Positions 1 to 8,518 of a DNA stretch of 64,000 nt are shown here, piece after piece. The position numbers and the translations under genes were made by a program. The stretch spans positions 1 to 64,000 of the forward strand of contig NZ_JAEFDB010000010.1 in the NCBI RefSeq assembly GCF_016126015.1. The letters run 5' to 3'. The notes under the pieces were generated by a model. That model made no database searches and was not told the DNA's origin. It saw only the letters and a list, made by a program, of their open reading frames with translations. The stretch's first letter is position 1. Every line of letters starts with the position of its first letter. The DNA comes from Capnocytophaga periodontitidis. Its GTDB lineage: Bacteria; Bacteroidota; Bacteroidia; Flavobacteriales; Flavobacteriaceae.

Positions 1-46
1 AAAATCCTATAAATCTGATAATCAATCACTTTTAGTCACATTGTAA

Positions 47-65
47 GGGCGTTTTGCAAACGCCC
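47..65. repeat. Perfect 8-bp inverted repeat before the broken DJ-1 gene
   Basis: GGGCGTTT and AAACGCCC are separated by three bases and can form a strong GC hairpin. No T-run follows, so it is a weak terminator candidate. It may end a gene lying left of the window, or be an intergenic repeat. The rest of bases 1-117 shows nothing else. Confidence 0.5.
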
Positions 66-117
66 CCACAAAATGGAACTTTTAGGACAGTTTTTTTAGA
101 AACACATATAACATCGT

Positions 118-715
118 ATGAAAAAAATCATATTCATCATTTTAGACAAGTTTGCCAATTGGGAACTTGCTTATCTTTCTGCTGCCCTTGGCGAAAAACA
201 ATTAGGTACAGAGCAATACACTGTTTTGTATGCTTCAACCGATAAAGAGGTGAAAACCTCCATCGGCAATCTCAAAGCCTTACCCGACCTTAGTATCTGG
301 GAAATTCCCGAAGATATTTCGGCTCTTGTATTTATTGGGGCAGAAGGTTCGTGACATAATCTTTCTAAGGAGCAAACCTCTCAGCTGGTAACCCTTGCCC
401 AAAAGATAAAAGCCAGTGGCAAAATATTAGGAGCTATTTGTGATAGTGCAGAATGGTTTGCTAAATGATGTAAAGCATACCGCTAATACTTTTGATGAGA
501 TAAAAGATGCCGTGCTTTATACCAATGGCGAGAATTTCGTACTTACCGCCAATGAAGCCGTAACTGATCACAAGGTAGTAACCGCCAAGGGGGATAGTGC
601 ATTGCATTTTGCGGTAAGTGTACTGCGTGCTTTAGGCGATGTCCCCGAAGAGAATATACAATTTTTCTATACCCTACACACCAAAGGCTTTCTCAAAGCT
701 ATTCAAATGAACTAA
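118..715 (+). pseudogene. Disrupted DJ-1/PfpI-family protein
   Basis: The first part reads as the N-terminus of a DJ-1/PfpI glutamine-amidotransferase-like protein (starts MKKIIFIILDKFANWELAYL). At 352-354 it meets TGA directly after GAEGS and before HNLSKEQ, where the family commonly has Trp, so a TGG-to-TGA change is likely. Reading through, the frame continues to the nucleophile-elbow sequence GAIC at about 432-443, then must shift to the frame that encodes QNGLLNDVKHTANTF and runs to 715. A few residues normally found between GAIC and NGLL are missing, so a small deletion with a frameshift is likely. Intact relatives are about 190-200 residues, which fits the combined 598 bases. Two independent lesions make a sequencing error or recoding unlikely. 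The downstream permease gene starts 15 bases later. Confidence 0.85.
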
Positions 716-730
716 TTTGCTAATTATACT

Positions 731-1882
731 ATGAAATATTTTAAAACCGAATGCAAAAACCTTTTCCTATCACCCAAACGACTGTTTTACGTTTTGGTGT
801 TTCCCTTGGTTATCTTTGGGTTCTTTGCGGCTATTTTCTACAAAGGAGTACCCCGCGACCTGCCTATGGCGTATATCAATTACGACCAAAGTCAGCTGTC
901 CGAAAACCTTTTGCGTATGCTTGATGCTACCCCAAACATCAACCTGAAAATCAAACTCACCGATGAACAAGAAGCCCAACGACTTATCCAGCAACAGCAG
1001 ATAATGGGCTTTATCGTTATCCCTGCCGACTTTCAGCAGAAACTATTCAAAGGTGAAAACCAATCGGTGATTTGCTATACCAATAGTCAGTTTATGCTGG
1101 GGGCAAGTCTTATCCAAAAGGATTTTCAAACTACTGTAGGAATGTTCTCTGCTGGACTGGTGATGAAAAAGAAAATGCAAAAAGGGCAACAAACCGAGAA
1201 GGTACGTGCCGAAGCTCAAACCGTAAAGGTAGACGACCACGGATTATTTAACCCTTATGCTAACTATGCCTATTACCTGCTCACAGCACTTTTGCCTATG
1301 ATGCTCCAAATGATTGTGATGATGGTAACTGTGTATGTATTAGGAGTAGAATTCCGTTACCGCCAAGGGAAACAGTGGCTCAAAAAGGCAGGCGGCAGTC
1401 CGCTAAAAGCCTTGATAGGCAAACTCTTGCCTTATACTTTAGTGCTCCTCTTTGTCGCGTGGTGGATGAACTATCTCCTTTTTGGGCTTATAGGCGCACC
1501 CCTCCACATCCCGATGTTCAACGTAGTGCTTATCACTTTTGCTTTAGTCATCATTTATCAGATTATCGCGATTACACTCGTCTCTCTCCTACCTAATTTT
1601 AGGTCGGCACTCACCATAGGCAGTGGTTTTACAGCGATTGCCTTCTCATTTGCCGCTTATACTTTTCCGATGGAAGGATTACCAAAGAGTATGCAGTATT
1701 TAGCACAAATTTTTCCCTATGCTCATTTTATGAAATACTACGTAAATCGTGCGATCAAAGGGATACCTGTAGAGATGACGTGGCAACCCCTTTTAGCCTT
1801 GTTGCTCTTCGGCTTATTGCTGATAGTTGCCTACCCTATGTTTGTAAAGAAAATAAAATCAGGAGGATATGAAACAATTTAG
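731..1882 (+). CDS. ABC-2 family transporter permease (first of pair)
   Basis: This 383-residue inner-membrane protein has the YhhJ/YbhR-type ABC-2 layout. One N-terminal membrane segment (about 17-38, LFYVLVFPLVIFGFF) is followed by an extracytoplasmic domain of about 140 residues, then a C-terminal block of five or six membrane helices (about 183-372). Such permeases usually pair with a second permease, an ATPase and an HlyD-type adaptor to export drugs or envelope components. Here only the second permease is visible, its start overlapping this gene's end by 14 bases. No ATPase or adaptor lies in the window, so they may be to the left of it or encoded elsewhere. The substrate cannot be told from sequence. 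The family call is firm, the specific role is not. Confidence 0.85.
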   Translation: MKYFKTECKNLFLSPKRLFYVLVFPLVIFGFFAAIFYKGVPRDLPMAYINYDQSQLSENLLRMLDATPNINLKIKLTDEQEAQRLIQQQQIMGFIVIPADFQQKLFKGENQSVICYTNSQFMLGASLIQKDFQTTVGMFSAGLVMKKKMQKGQQTEKVRAEAQTVKVDDHGLFNPYANYAYYLLTALLPMMLQMIVMMVTVYVLGVEFRYRQGKQWLKKAGGSPLKALIGKLLPYTLVLLFVAWWMNYLLFGLIGAPLHIPMFNVVLITFALVIIYQIIAITLVSLLPNFRSALTIGSGFTAIAFSFAAYTFPMEGLPKSMQYLAQIFPYAHFMKYYVNRAIKGIPVEMTWQPLLALLLFGLLLIVAYPMFVKKIKSGGYETI

Positions 1883-3056
1883 AAGTTATATATATCAAAG
1901 TTCAGCTGACTTCACCCGTGCAATGCTCTGGGAAGCCAAATACATATTCCGCGACAAAGCGGTGTTCTTTTCGTTTGTTATCGTAGCGGTAGTAGTCTCT
2001 TTCTTGTACACCTACCTCTATTCCGAAGAAACGCTACAAAAGCTCCCTATTGGAGTAGTTGATGAAGATAATACAGCGCAAAGTCGTCAGCTATTGCGTA
2101 TGATAGATGCCAATAGTGGCGTGGCTATCTACAGCAGCTATCTCAACCTCAGCGAAGCAGAAAAGGCTTTTCAGCGCGAGCAAATACGCGGTATCGTAAC
2201 CATTCCTAACGGTTTTGCACGCGACTTACAACGCGGGGAACAACCCGCCATATCAGTCTACGCCGATGCCTCGTATATGCTCTATTACAAGCAAATACTC
2301 ACTGCAGCGAAACTCTCGGCTGCCTACCTCAATGCGGGCGTGGAAATGAAACGCTCTTCAGCTCAAGGCAAGCTCCCTACCCAAGCACGTGAGGAAGCAA
2401 TGCCTGTGAGTGCTAAAGTAGTGAGTTTGTACAACCCTTCATCGGGTTATGCTACTTTCTTGATTCCCATAGTGTTGGTGATTATTTTCCAAACTACCAT
2501 TCTCACAGCAGTAGGCATTTTAGGAGGTACAATGCGCGAAGGTAACAAGCTACGCAAAATATACCCTAATTCGCATAACTTCTGGGGAGCACTACCTATT
2601 GTAATGGGTAAAGCTACTACCTATTTAGGATTTTCAACCGTAATTTTGCTCATTATCTTAGGAATTATAATGCCATTGTTTGGCATTCCAGTACGCAGTT
2701 CAATGCTCAGCACCTTGGTATTTATGATACCTTTTATCCTTTCGATAGTGTTTATGGGGCTTTGTCTGCTCAACTTTGTACGCCGACGTGAAGATGCGAT
2801 TATGCTCATTATGTACACCTCGTTGCCATCGGTAATGCTCACTGGCTTTTCGTGGCCCTCAGTAGCAATGCCACAATGGCTAAATGTCTTTTCGTATATC
2901 GTGCCTACCACCTTAGGGGCAAAAGGATTTATTTCCATCACCCAAATGGGGGCTCACCTCACTACCATTATGCCTTATTGGCTGGGAATGTGGGGACTCT
3001 GTTTAGTGTATTTAGTATTAGCGACTTTCACCCTAAAGAAGGTTTTGAATAAGTAA
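1869..3056 (+). CDS. ABC-2 family transporter permease (second of pair)
   Basis: This 395-residue protein is a paralogue of the preceding permease. It has an N-terminal membrane segment (about 32-50, AVFFSFVIVAVVVSFLYTYL), an extracytoplasmic domain containing LPIGVVDEDNTAQSRQLLRM (compare DLPMAYINYDQSQLSENLLRM in the first), and a C-terminal block of about six helices. The ATG lies inside the last codons of the upstream gene, so the two are almost certainly co-transcribed and translationally coupled. The pair probably forms a heterodimeric channel. The operon ends at a good hairpin terminator 11 bases after the stop codon. Confidence 0.85.
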   Translation: MKQFRSYIYQSSADFTRAMLWEAKYIFRDKAVFFSFVIVAVVVSFLYTYLYSEETLQKLPIGVVDEDNTAQSRQLLRMIDANSGVAIYSSYLNLSEAEKAFQREQIRGIVTIPNGFARDLQRGEQPAISVYADASYMLYYKQILTAAKLSAAYLNAGVEMKRSSAQGKLPTQAREEAMPVSAKVVSLYNPSSGYATFLIPIVLVIIFQTTILTAVGILGGTMREGNKLRKIYPNSHNFWGALPIVMGKATTYLGFSTVILLIILGIIMPLFGIPVRSSMLSTLVFMIPFILSIVFMGLCLLNFVRRREDAIMLIMYTSLPSVMLTGFSWPSVAMPQWLNVFSYIVPTTLGAKGFISITQMGAHLTTIMPYWLGMWGLCLVYLVLATFTLKKVLNK

Positions 3057-3066
3057 GAGATAAAAG

Positions 3067-3104
3067 AAAAAGCTGCCTGAGCACAATATTCAGGCAGCTT
3101 TTTT
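3067..3104. terminator. Bidirectional intrinsic terminator
   Basis: A stem of AGCTGCCTGA with TCAGGCAGCT around a nine-base loop is flanked by an A-run on the left and a T-run on the right. It can end the ABC permease operon from the left and the SLC13 transporter gene from the right. Confidence 0.9.
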
Positions 3105-3112
3105 AGTATCTC

Positions 3113-4489
3113 CTATAATTTGTCATTCCAAAAGAAAAAAGCCACTGCCGATATAAAGATAATACAAAGTATATTCAGTACAAAACCAGCTTTCACCATA
3201 TCCTTCTGACGCACTTTACCGGTACCATAAGCAATGGCATTAGGCGGAGTCGCAACGGGCAACATAAAGGCACAAGATGCTCCTAAACCTATGATGAGTG
3301 AAAGTCCTAACGGGTTAAGTCCCATATTTTCGGCTACCGAAATGAAGATAGGCACCAATAATGCTGCACTGGCGGTATTGCTAGTAAACTCGGTGAGAAA
3401 GATGATAAAAGTAGCCACCACAACTCCAATGACAAAGTAACTACTATCAGAAATAAGGAACTGCACCGACTCTACGAGTGCCTTGCTCGCTCCCGATTGA
3501 GTGAGGATTACACTTAATGAAAGTCCGCCTCCGAAGAGCATTAGCACACCCCAATCGGTGTTTTCTTGTATTTGTTTCCATTCGGCAACGCCAAACAAAC
3601 ACACAAACACGGCAGCAATCATTGCTACCACAGCATCAAAATCTTTTATTTTTTCGATATGCAAGAAAGAAGTAATCACCTCATTGATTACATCGCCAAA
3701 TATCCAGCAAAGGGCTGTAATTAAAAAGATGAGAATAGTGAGATACTGTTTAGTATTCAGTTTTTCAGTCATTGCTTCACTCTCTATCTTGATATTCAGC
3801 TTAGGGCGAAATACCACATACATTGCTCCAATCATCAGAGGGAACAAACCTAAAACTGTAGGCATACCATAGCGCAACCATTGGGCAAAAGTGATGTCCA
3901 ATTGAGAAGCGACAATCGCATTAGGTGGGCTACCTACCAAAGTACCCATACCACCTATACTCGCGCTGTAAGCAATCCCCAATATCACAAAGGCATAGGT
4001 ACCTTTATTAGTTTCATAGTCAATGTTTTTGAGCATTCCCATAGCCAAAGGGATAATCATCGCGGCTGTAGCTGTATTGCTAATCCCCATAGAGAGAACA
4101 GCGGTAACCAATAACAAAAGGAATACTGCTACCATAAAATTCCCTTTCGCCAAAGAAATCACCTTATGAGCGATATATTGGTCGAGTTTTTGAACACTTA
4201 AGGCTGTAGCAATGGCAAAACCACCAAAAAACAAGAAGATTGTAGGGTTTGCAAAAGCCTGTAGCGCACTTTTAGTATTCTCTAATCCTAAAAGTATTGC
4301 CAATACAGGCACTAAAAGTGCCGTGACAGTAATATGTAAGGCTTCAGTAAGCCATAAAATTGCTACAAAGGCAAGTAAAGCCAAACCTTTTTTAGTAGGT
4401 TCTTCATAAGGAAGAAACCAATAGAGCAAGAGCCCTATCGCTAATGCGATGGCTATAATAACAGAACGTTTGATGTATTTGGTTAGCAT
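3113..4489 (-). CDS. SLC13 (DASS) family sodium/dicarboxylate-type symporter
   Basis: This 458-residue polytopic protein is built of hydrophobic helices throughout. It carries the two SNT signature motifs of the divalent anion:sodium symporter family: SNTATAAMIIP at about 137-147 and TSNTASAALLVP at about 369-380. These form the sodium and substrate sites in structurally known members such as VcINDY. Length matches the family (450-500). Likely substrates are C4-dicarboxylates such as succinate, or another divalent anion; sequence alone does not separate them. It is transcribed alone, with 34 bases to the upstream MscS gene and a shared terminator at its 3' end. Confidence 0.88.
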   Translation of the reverse strand: MLTKYIKRSVIIAIALAIGLLLYWFLPYEEPTKKGLALLAFVAILWLTEALHITVTALLVPVLAILLGLENTKSALQAFANPTIFLFFGGFAIATALSVQKLDQYIAHKVISLAKGNFMVAVFLLLLVTAVLSMGISNTATAAMIIPLAMGMLKNIDYETNKGTYAFVILGIAYSASIGGMGTLVGSPPNAIVASQLDITFAQWLRYGMPTVLGLFPLMIGAMYVVFRPKLNIKIESEAMTEKLNTKQYLTILIFLITALCWIFGDVINEVITSFLHIEKIKDFDAVVAMIAAVFVCLFGVAEWKQIQENTDWGVLMLFGGGLSLSVILTQSGASKALVESVQFLISDSSYFVIGVVVATFIIFLTEFTSNTASAALLVPIFISVAENMGLNPLGLSLIIGLGASCAFMLPVATPPNAIAYGTGKVRQKDMVKAGFVLNILCIIFISAVAFFFWNDKL

Positions 4490-4523
4490 ATCAATTAGGT
4501 TGTTTTAGTTATTTACAGTGGTA

Positions 4524-5054
4524 TTAGGATTTTAGTTTTACTGCGTATTCCTCTTCCGAGACAATTACAATTCCTTTTTGTAACAAAAGATTGTTTGGCA
4601 AACTTATCTGTTCACCTTCGGCAGTTTTCAATAGCGTATAAAACGATTTGATATCTATGATTTTAGCTTCAATAGGAAAATCTTTATCTAAAATCTTGAT
4701 AGTATCGCCTATTCTAAACGGAGAAGAGAAAAACACAATAATGCCTGCTGTAATATTGCTGAGTATAGACCACTGAGCAAAAAAAGCTACCCCTATTACA
4801 GTAAGGACTGAAGTAACGAACAAGAAGAGTTGTTCGGTTTTTATTCCCCAAATAGAGACAATAGTAAGAATAGCCAACGCATAGATAAAATAATTTATAT
4901 ATTTTTTAACCAAACTCGTACGACTCACCCCTAAACCTGCTCTTTTGCCAAACTTTTCGATGATAGAGTTCACCAAATAGCGCAAGGCAGTGAAAACCAC
5001 CAATACAATGGCAGTAGCGATGATTTGGTATATGTAATTTTGTATATAGGTCAT
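4524..5054 (-). CDS. Small MscS-type mechanosensitive channel
   Basis: This 176-residue protein has three predicted membrane helices (about 8-27, 51-68, 72-105) followed by a beta-rich MscS middle domain (about 105-176; FSSPFRIGDTIKI is the typical junction). The third helix, rich in Ala, Gly and small residues, would line the pore. It is much shorter than E. coli MscS (286 residues) because the C-terminal cage domain is nearly absent. The start lies 2 bases after the ribonuclease Y stop codon, so the two genes are one transcript. Confidence 0.8.
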   Translation of the reverse strand: MTYIQNYIYQIIATAIVLVVFTALRYLVNSIIEKFGKRAGLGVSRTSLVKKYINYFIYALAILTIVSIWGIKTEQLFLFVTSVLTVIGVAFFAQWSILSNITAGIIVFFSSPFRIGDTIKILDKDFPIEAKIIDIKSFYTLLKTAEGEQISLPNNLLLQKGIVIVSEEEYAVKLKS

Positions 5055-5056
5055 TT

Positions 5057-6625
5057 CTATTTCGCTATATTCACAGCACGAGTTTCACGGATTACCGTTA
5101 CTTTCACTTGACCTGGGTAGGTCATATCAGTTTGGATTTTTTGTGATAAGTTGAATGATAGTTCTGCGGCTTTATCATCGGTTACTTTTTCGCTTTCTAC
5201 GATTACGCGCAACTCACGACCCGCTTGAATAGCATAAGCTTTTTTCACACCTTGGAAAGTGAAGGCTGCATCTTCGAGGTCTTTGAGGCGTTGAATGTAC
5301 GAATCGAGTACTTGGCGACGTGCTCCTGGACGTGCTCCACTGATAGCATCGCATACTTGTACGATAGGTGAAAGCAATGAAGTCATTTCTATTTCGTCGT
5401 GGTGAGCCCCAATAGCATTGCACACTTCGGGTTTTTCGCCATATTTCTCTGCCCATTCCATACCGAGGAGCGCGTGAGGGGTTTCGGTTTCCACTTGTGG
5501 CACTTTACCTATGTCGTGCAAAAGTCCGGCACGTTTAGCGAGTTTAGGGTTCAAGCCTAATTCGGCTGCCATTACCCCGCAAAGTTTGGCTACCTCACGA
5601 GAGTGTTGTAAGAGGTTTTGACCATAAGAAGAACGGTATTTCATACGACCTACACATTTCACCAATTCAGGGTGTAATCCGTGGATACCGAGGTCGATTA
5701 CAGTGCGTTTACCTATTTCAACGATTTCTTCTTCTATTTGTTTGGTAGTTTTTTCAACTACTTCCTCAATACGTGCAGGGTGGATACGACCATCGGTTAC
5801 GAGTTTGTGCAATGAGAGGCGTGCAATTTCGCGGCGTACTGAATCGAAGCAAGAGAGGATAATCGCTTCAGGGGTATCATCTACAATAATTTCGACCCCA
5901 GTAGCGGCTTCGAGGGCGCGGATGTTGCGACCTTCACGACCGATGATACGACCTTTCACTTCATCAGATTCGAGGTTAAACACTGATACACAGTTGTCTA
6001 CTGCTTCCTCAGTGCCTATACGCTGTATGGTATTAATGATGATTTTTCGAGCTTCTTGATGAGCGGTGAGTTTAGCTTCCTCAATGGTATTTTGGATATA
6101 TGCCATTGCATCGGCTTGAGCCTCACTGCGAAGAGAGTCGGTGAGTTGTTTTTTAGCTTCTTCGGCGGAGAGTCCGGAGATAACTTCGAGTTGTTGCACT
6201 TGGCTTTTGTGTAAACGTTCGATTTCTTCTTGTTTTTTGTCGAGAGTTTGGAGGCGGAAATCAACTTCTTCAGTTTTCTTTTCTAACTCGTCTTTCAGGC
6301 GTTTATTTTGAGCTAACTCATTGGATACTTGTGATTCTTTATCACGGATACGTTTTTCAGCCTCTGCCATTTTTTTATCTTTGGCAGCGATTGTTTTTTC
6401 GTGTTCGGCTTTTAGTTCAAGAAACTTTTCTTTAGCTTGGAAGATTTTGTCTTTTTTAATGTTTTCGCCTTCAACTTTAGCATTTTTTAGAAGAACGTCG
6501 GCTTCATTCTGAGCGTTGAGAATAATTTTAGAGGCGTTCTTCTTTTCCAGCACTTTGGCGATAGCAAACCCTATGGCAAGGGCGATAATAAAAACTGCAA
6601 TACTTATAATAACTGTACTATCCAT
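5057..6625 (-). CDS. rny: Ribonuclease Y
   Basis: This 522-residue endoribonuclease starts bulk mRNA decay and is anchored to the inner face of the membrane. The order of parts is canonical: one N-terminal membrane helix (about 4-25), a long charged coiled coil (about 28-200), a KH RNA-binding domain with [11 protein letters not shown] (about 225-235), and an HD metal-dependent phosphohydrolase domain with LLHDIGK (His370-Asp371). Length matches the family (about 520). It lies directly downstream of the 6S-type RNA and zapA on the same strand, and 2 bases upstream of the mscS gene. No separate promoter is obvious between the RNA and the start codon. Confidence 0.97.
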   Translation of the reverse strand: MDSTVIISIAVFIIALAIGFAIAKVLEKKNASKIILNAQNEADVLLKNAKVEGENIKKDKIFQAKEKFLELKAEHEKTIAAKDKKMAEAEKRIRDKESQVSNELAQNKRLKDELEKKTEEVDFRLQTLDKKQEEIERLHKSQVQQLEVISGLSAEEAKKQLTDSLRSEAQADAMAYIQNTIEEAKLTAHQEARKIIINTIQRIGTEEAVDNCVSVFNLESDEVKGRIIGREGRNIRALEAATGVEIIVDDTPEAIILSCFDSVRREIARLSLHKLVTDGRIHPARIEEVVEKTTKQIEEEIVEIGKRTVIDLGIHGLHPELVKCVGRMKYRSSYGQNLLQHSREVAKLCGVMAAELGLNPKLAKRAGLLHDIGKVPQVETETPHALLGMEWAEKYGEKPEVCNAIGAHHDEIEMTSLLSPIVQVCDAISGARPGARRQVLDSYIQRLKDLEDAAFTFQGVKKAYAIQAGRELRVIVESEKVTDDKAAELSFNLSQKIQTDMTYPGQVKVTVIRETRAVNIAK

Positions 6626-6656
6626 CTTGTTGATTTAAAAAAATAAAATATTAATA

Positions 6657-6833
6657 TAAAAAAATGCCTATATTGATTAATGTGTTTCACGTAAAACTCT
6701 GAAAAACAGGTTTAGGGATACTCAGTAGGTCAAGTATCCGGCAACTGAAAGACCGGCACGCTTTAGCTACTGTAACTCACCCTTTTGTGAAATGTTAATG
6801 TTGAGTTTACCGAAAGGACAATCAATATAGGCA
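6657..6833 (-). ncRNA. ssrS: 6S-type RNA (6S-Flavo-like)
   Basis: The 238-base gap between zapA and rny holds a clear structured RNA on the minus strand. Its two ends pair perfectly over 14 bases (6665-6678 with 6820-6833), and a T-run follows the 3' arm, giving a closed terminal stem plus terminator. Inside are further stems, for example GGATAC/GTATCC (6716-6740) and CCGG/CCGG (6738-6756). A 170-180 base RNA with a long closing stem next to zapA is the known arrangement of 6S RNA, which sequesters RNA polymerase holoenzyme. In E. coli ssrS also follows zapA. The Flavobacteriia version is known as 6S-Flavo. The identification rests on structure and context. Confidence 0.75.
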
Positions 6834-6863
6834 GTAAGTTTTTGTATGTAAATGTACGTGCTT

Positions 6864-7154
6864 TTACCCTATTTGATTTAGGGTGTTGTATACCTTTTGC
6901 AGGGTATTTTTGAGGGTTTCATCTTCTTGGGTTTCATTGAGGCGAGTTTGTTCTATTTGTCGTGCTAAGGTGATAGCGCACATAGCCAACCCGTCTTGTT
7001 TATCGCGCAATTGATAAATGGTTTCAAACTCTTGAATCATATCATTTATTTTTTTTGCGGCTTTTCTAAAACCCTCTTCTTGGGTAGGTACAATGGTAAG
7101 GGGGTATAGCCTATCGGCTACAGAAAGTTTGATTTTCAATTCGTCCTGTTCCAT
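6864..7154 (-). CDS. zapA: Cell division protein ZapA
   Basis: This 96-residue protein starts at MEQDELKIKLSVADRLYPL, not at an upstream in-frame codon, because the chosen ATG lies 2 bases after the preceding gene's stop. ZapA binds and bundles FtsZ filaments at midcell. The N-terminal half has the ZapA fold (VADRLYPLTIVPTQEEGFRKAAKKIND), and the C-terminal half is a coiled coil (about 45-96). It is followed by the 6S-type RNA gene, as in many bacteria. Confidence 0.9.
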   Translation of the reverse strand: MEQDELKIKLSVADRLYPLTIVPTQEEGFRKAAKKINDMIQEFETIYQLRDKQDGLAMCAITLARQIEQTRLNETQEDETLKNTLQKVYNTLNQIG

Positions 7155-7156
7155 TG

Positions 7157-7450
7157 TTATTGTTTTGTAAGCTGAACGATACACGCGTCGATTTCGCGTA
7201 TAAGGGTATTAATTTTCAGTTTAGTTTCTCTCTTGTGTTCTTTACTGCCTAATATACGGTTAGCAACAGCGAGTGTTTCGTTTTTTTCTTTCAGTGAAGT
7301 GATTGTGCTCTGAAGCGATGTTTTTTCACTGCGAAGTTGTTCAATGGTTTGCTTTAATTTGCCATTTTCCTCTCTAAGACTTTGAAATTGGGCTTGTAGG
7401 GCAATGGCTTTTTCGTTTAATAAGGCTACCAATTGTTTTAAATCACTCAT
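7157..7450 (-). CDS. Short coiled-coil protein upstream of zapA
   Basis: This 97-residue, almost entirely helical protein starts MSDLKQLVALLNEKAIAL. The region about 5-75 has heptad-like spacing (LREENGKLKQTIEQLRSEK), typical of a parallel coiled coil. No catalytic motif is visible. It is translationally coupled to zapA (2-base gap) and so probably acts with it in division, much as ZapB partners ZapA in Gammaproteobacteria. That role is inferred from context, not homology. The longer reading upstream was rejected because it would run through the -7 promoter box. Confidence 0.75.
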   Translation of the reverse strand: MSDLKQLVALLNEKAIALQAQFQSLREENGKLKQTIEQLRSEKTSLQSTITSLKEKNETLAVANRILGSKEHKRETKLKINTLIREIDACIVQLTKQ

Positions 7451-7478
7451 CGGAATAGCAAACTTTGTATATTTGGGG

Positions 7479-7486
7479 CAAAAATA
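7479..7486 (-). promoter_or_regulatory. -7 box for the coiled-coil/zapA/6S/rny unit
   Basis: TATTTTTG on the minus strand matches TAnnTTTG and lies about 29 bases before the ATG at 7450. No clean -33 TTTG is seen at the usual spacing. Confidence 0.5.
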
Positions 7487-7656
7487 CAATAGTTTTTTTA
7501 AAAAAGCAATTTTTTTAGTAAAGAACGTAAGTTCAACTTGATAAAAAAAACACCTAAAATAATGTAAGTCAAACAAATAGATAGTTTTACTATTTTTGAA
7601 GAGGCTTACAGATTATACGGGCTTTGATACAGATAATCTTTAATTATCAGTTTATT

Positions 7657-7678
7657 CAACTTTGGCAAAGTGTAGTGA
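7657..7678. repeat. Dispersed element CAACTTTGGCAAAGTGTAGTGA, copy 1
   Basis: This 22-base element contains the palindrome ACTTTGGCAAAGT. An extended copy occurs at 22045-22084. It sits in the 337-base divergent gap 7451-7787; apart from the two promoters nothing else is recognisable there. Confidence 0.7.
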
Positions 7679-7759
7679 TAAAATAATTTTACGAAATTTA
7701 ATTCTATTATTAGCCATATCCCCTCTCAATAAAAATTTCTCTGTTTAGAAAATTAGTAC

Positions 7760-7767
7760 TACTTTTG
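7760..7767 (+). promoter_or_regulatory. -7 promoter box for the DUF502 gene
   Basis: TACTTTTG matches the Bacteroidota -7 consensus, 20 bases before the start codon. The -33 side is weak (TGTTTA near 7742). Confidence 0.6.
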
Positions 7768-7787
7768 CACTCTAACACCTACAATCA

Positions 7788-8357
7788 ATGAAATTTAGTA
7801 CTTTTATCAAATATTTTTTCCAAGGAATCCTTATTATCGGTCCCTTGAGTGCTACTATTTGGATTATTTGGTCGATATTCAGGAGCGTTGATAACCTCGT
7901 CCCCGATCTCTCTAAGGCTTACCCAGGTTTAGTGTTCGTATTAGTGTTATTAGGTACAGCAATCATCGGATTTATAGGTAGCCGACTCATCTTAGGAAAA
8001 CTCTTAGTCAGTTTGTTGGACTATCTGGTAGCGCATATCCCTGGCGTAAAAGTTATCTATTCTTCTATCAAAGAGGTATTAGCATCGTTTGTTGGTGATA
8101 AACGCAAGTTTTCCAATCCCGTATGGGTTCGTGTAAACGAAACTCCTGAAGTGTGGCGCATAGGCTTCCTTACTCAATCCTCTATGGATTTTGCTAATCT
8201 TGAGGGGATGGTAAGTGTATATTTGCCCCATTCATACGCTATTTCGGGTTGGGTAATTGTTACTTCTGCCGAGAATGTAAAACCCGCCGAAGGCTTTACT
8301 GCCCAAAAAGCGATGGAATTTGCTCTAAGTGGCGGAATCACAACAATTAATAAGTGA
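7788..8357 (+). CDS. DUF502 family membrane protein
   Basis: This 189-residue protein has two N-terminal membrane helices (about 10-30 and 45-70) and a C-terminal soluble domain. The layout and phrases such as FFQGILIIGPLSATIW, HIPGVKVIYSSIKEV and MVSVYLPHSYAISGWVI match DUF502 proteins, a widespread bacterial and plant chloroplast family of unknown biochemical role. It is a single-gene unit: its own -7 box lies just upstream and a strong terminator follows 28 bases after the stop. Confidence 0.85.
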   Translation: MKFSTFIKYFFQGILIIGPLSATIWIIWSIFRSVDNLVPDLSKAYPGLVFVLVLLGTAIIGFIGSRLILGKLLVSLLDYLVAHIPGVKVIYSSIKEVLASFVGDKRKFSNPVWVRVNETPEVWRIGFLTQSSMDFANLEGMVSVYLPHSYAISGWVIVTSAENVKPAEGFTAQKAMEFALSGGITTINK

Positions 8358-8385
8358 TTAACTAATAAAACAATAATTAACAATT

Positions 8386-8417
8386 AAAGGCGCGAGCTCA
8401 TAGCTCGCGCCTTTTTT
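8386..8417 (+). terminator. Intrinsic terminator after DUF502 gene
   Basis: GGCGCGAGCT and AGCTCGCGCC pair over 10 bases around a three-base loop, followed by seven T. A near-identical hairpin, without the T-run directly behind it, recurs at 21993-22015, so this is also a member of a small repeat family. Confidence 0.92.
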
Positions 8418-8435
8418 ATCCCCCATTCCTCTACT

Positions 8436-8464
8436 GTTACAACCCTGTAACCCCCGGTTACAAC
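8436..8464. promoter_or_regulatory. Dyad GTTACA-N4-TGTAAC plus a third half-site
   Basis: GTTACA and TGTAAC form a perfect inverted repeat (8436-8451), with another GTTACAAC at 8457-8464. It lies about 60 bases before the lysis cassette and resembles the palindromes upstream of the two nitroreductase genes (33716, 47013). Operator function is inferred. Confidence 0.4.
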
Positions 8465-8518
8465 TATTTGCCCACTTCTTCAGAACTCCCCAATTTTGCA
8501 CCACAAATCAAAAAGAAA

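Noticed and set aside
352-354. In-frame TGA in the DJ-1 gene as a recoding (selenocysteine) site
   Set aside because: The position is Trp in the family, no downstream SECIS-like hairpin is seen, and a second lesion breaks the gene anyway.
7451-7576. Longer N-terminus for the coiled-coil gene upstream of zapA
   Set aside because: The extension crosses the TATTTTTG promoter box and adds a Phe/Lys-rich stretch unlike the rest of the protein.
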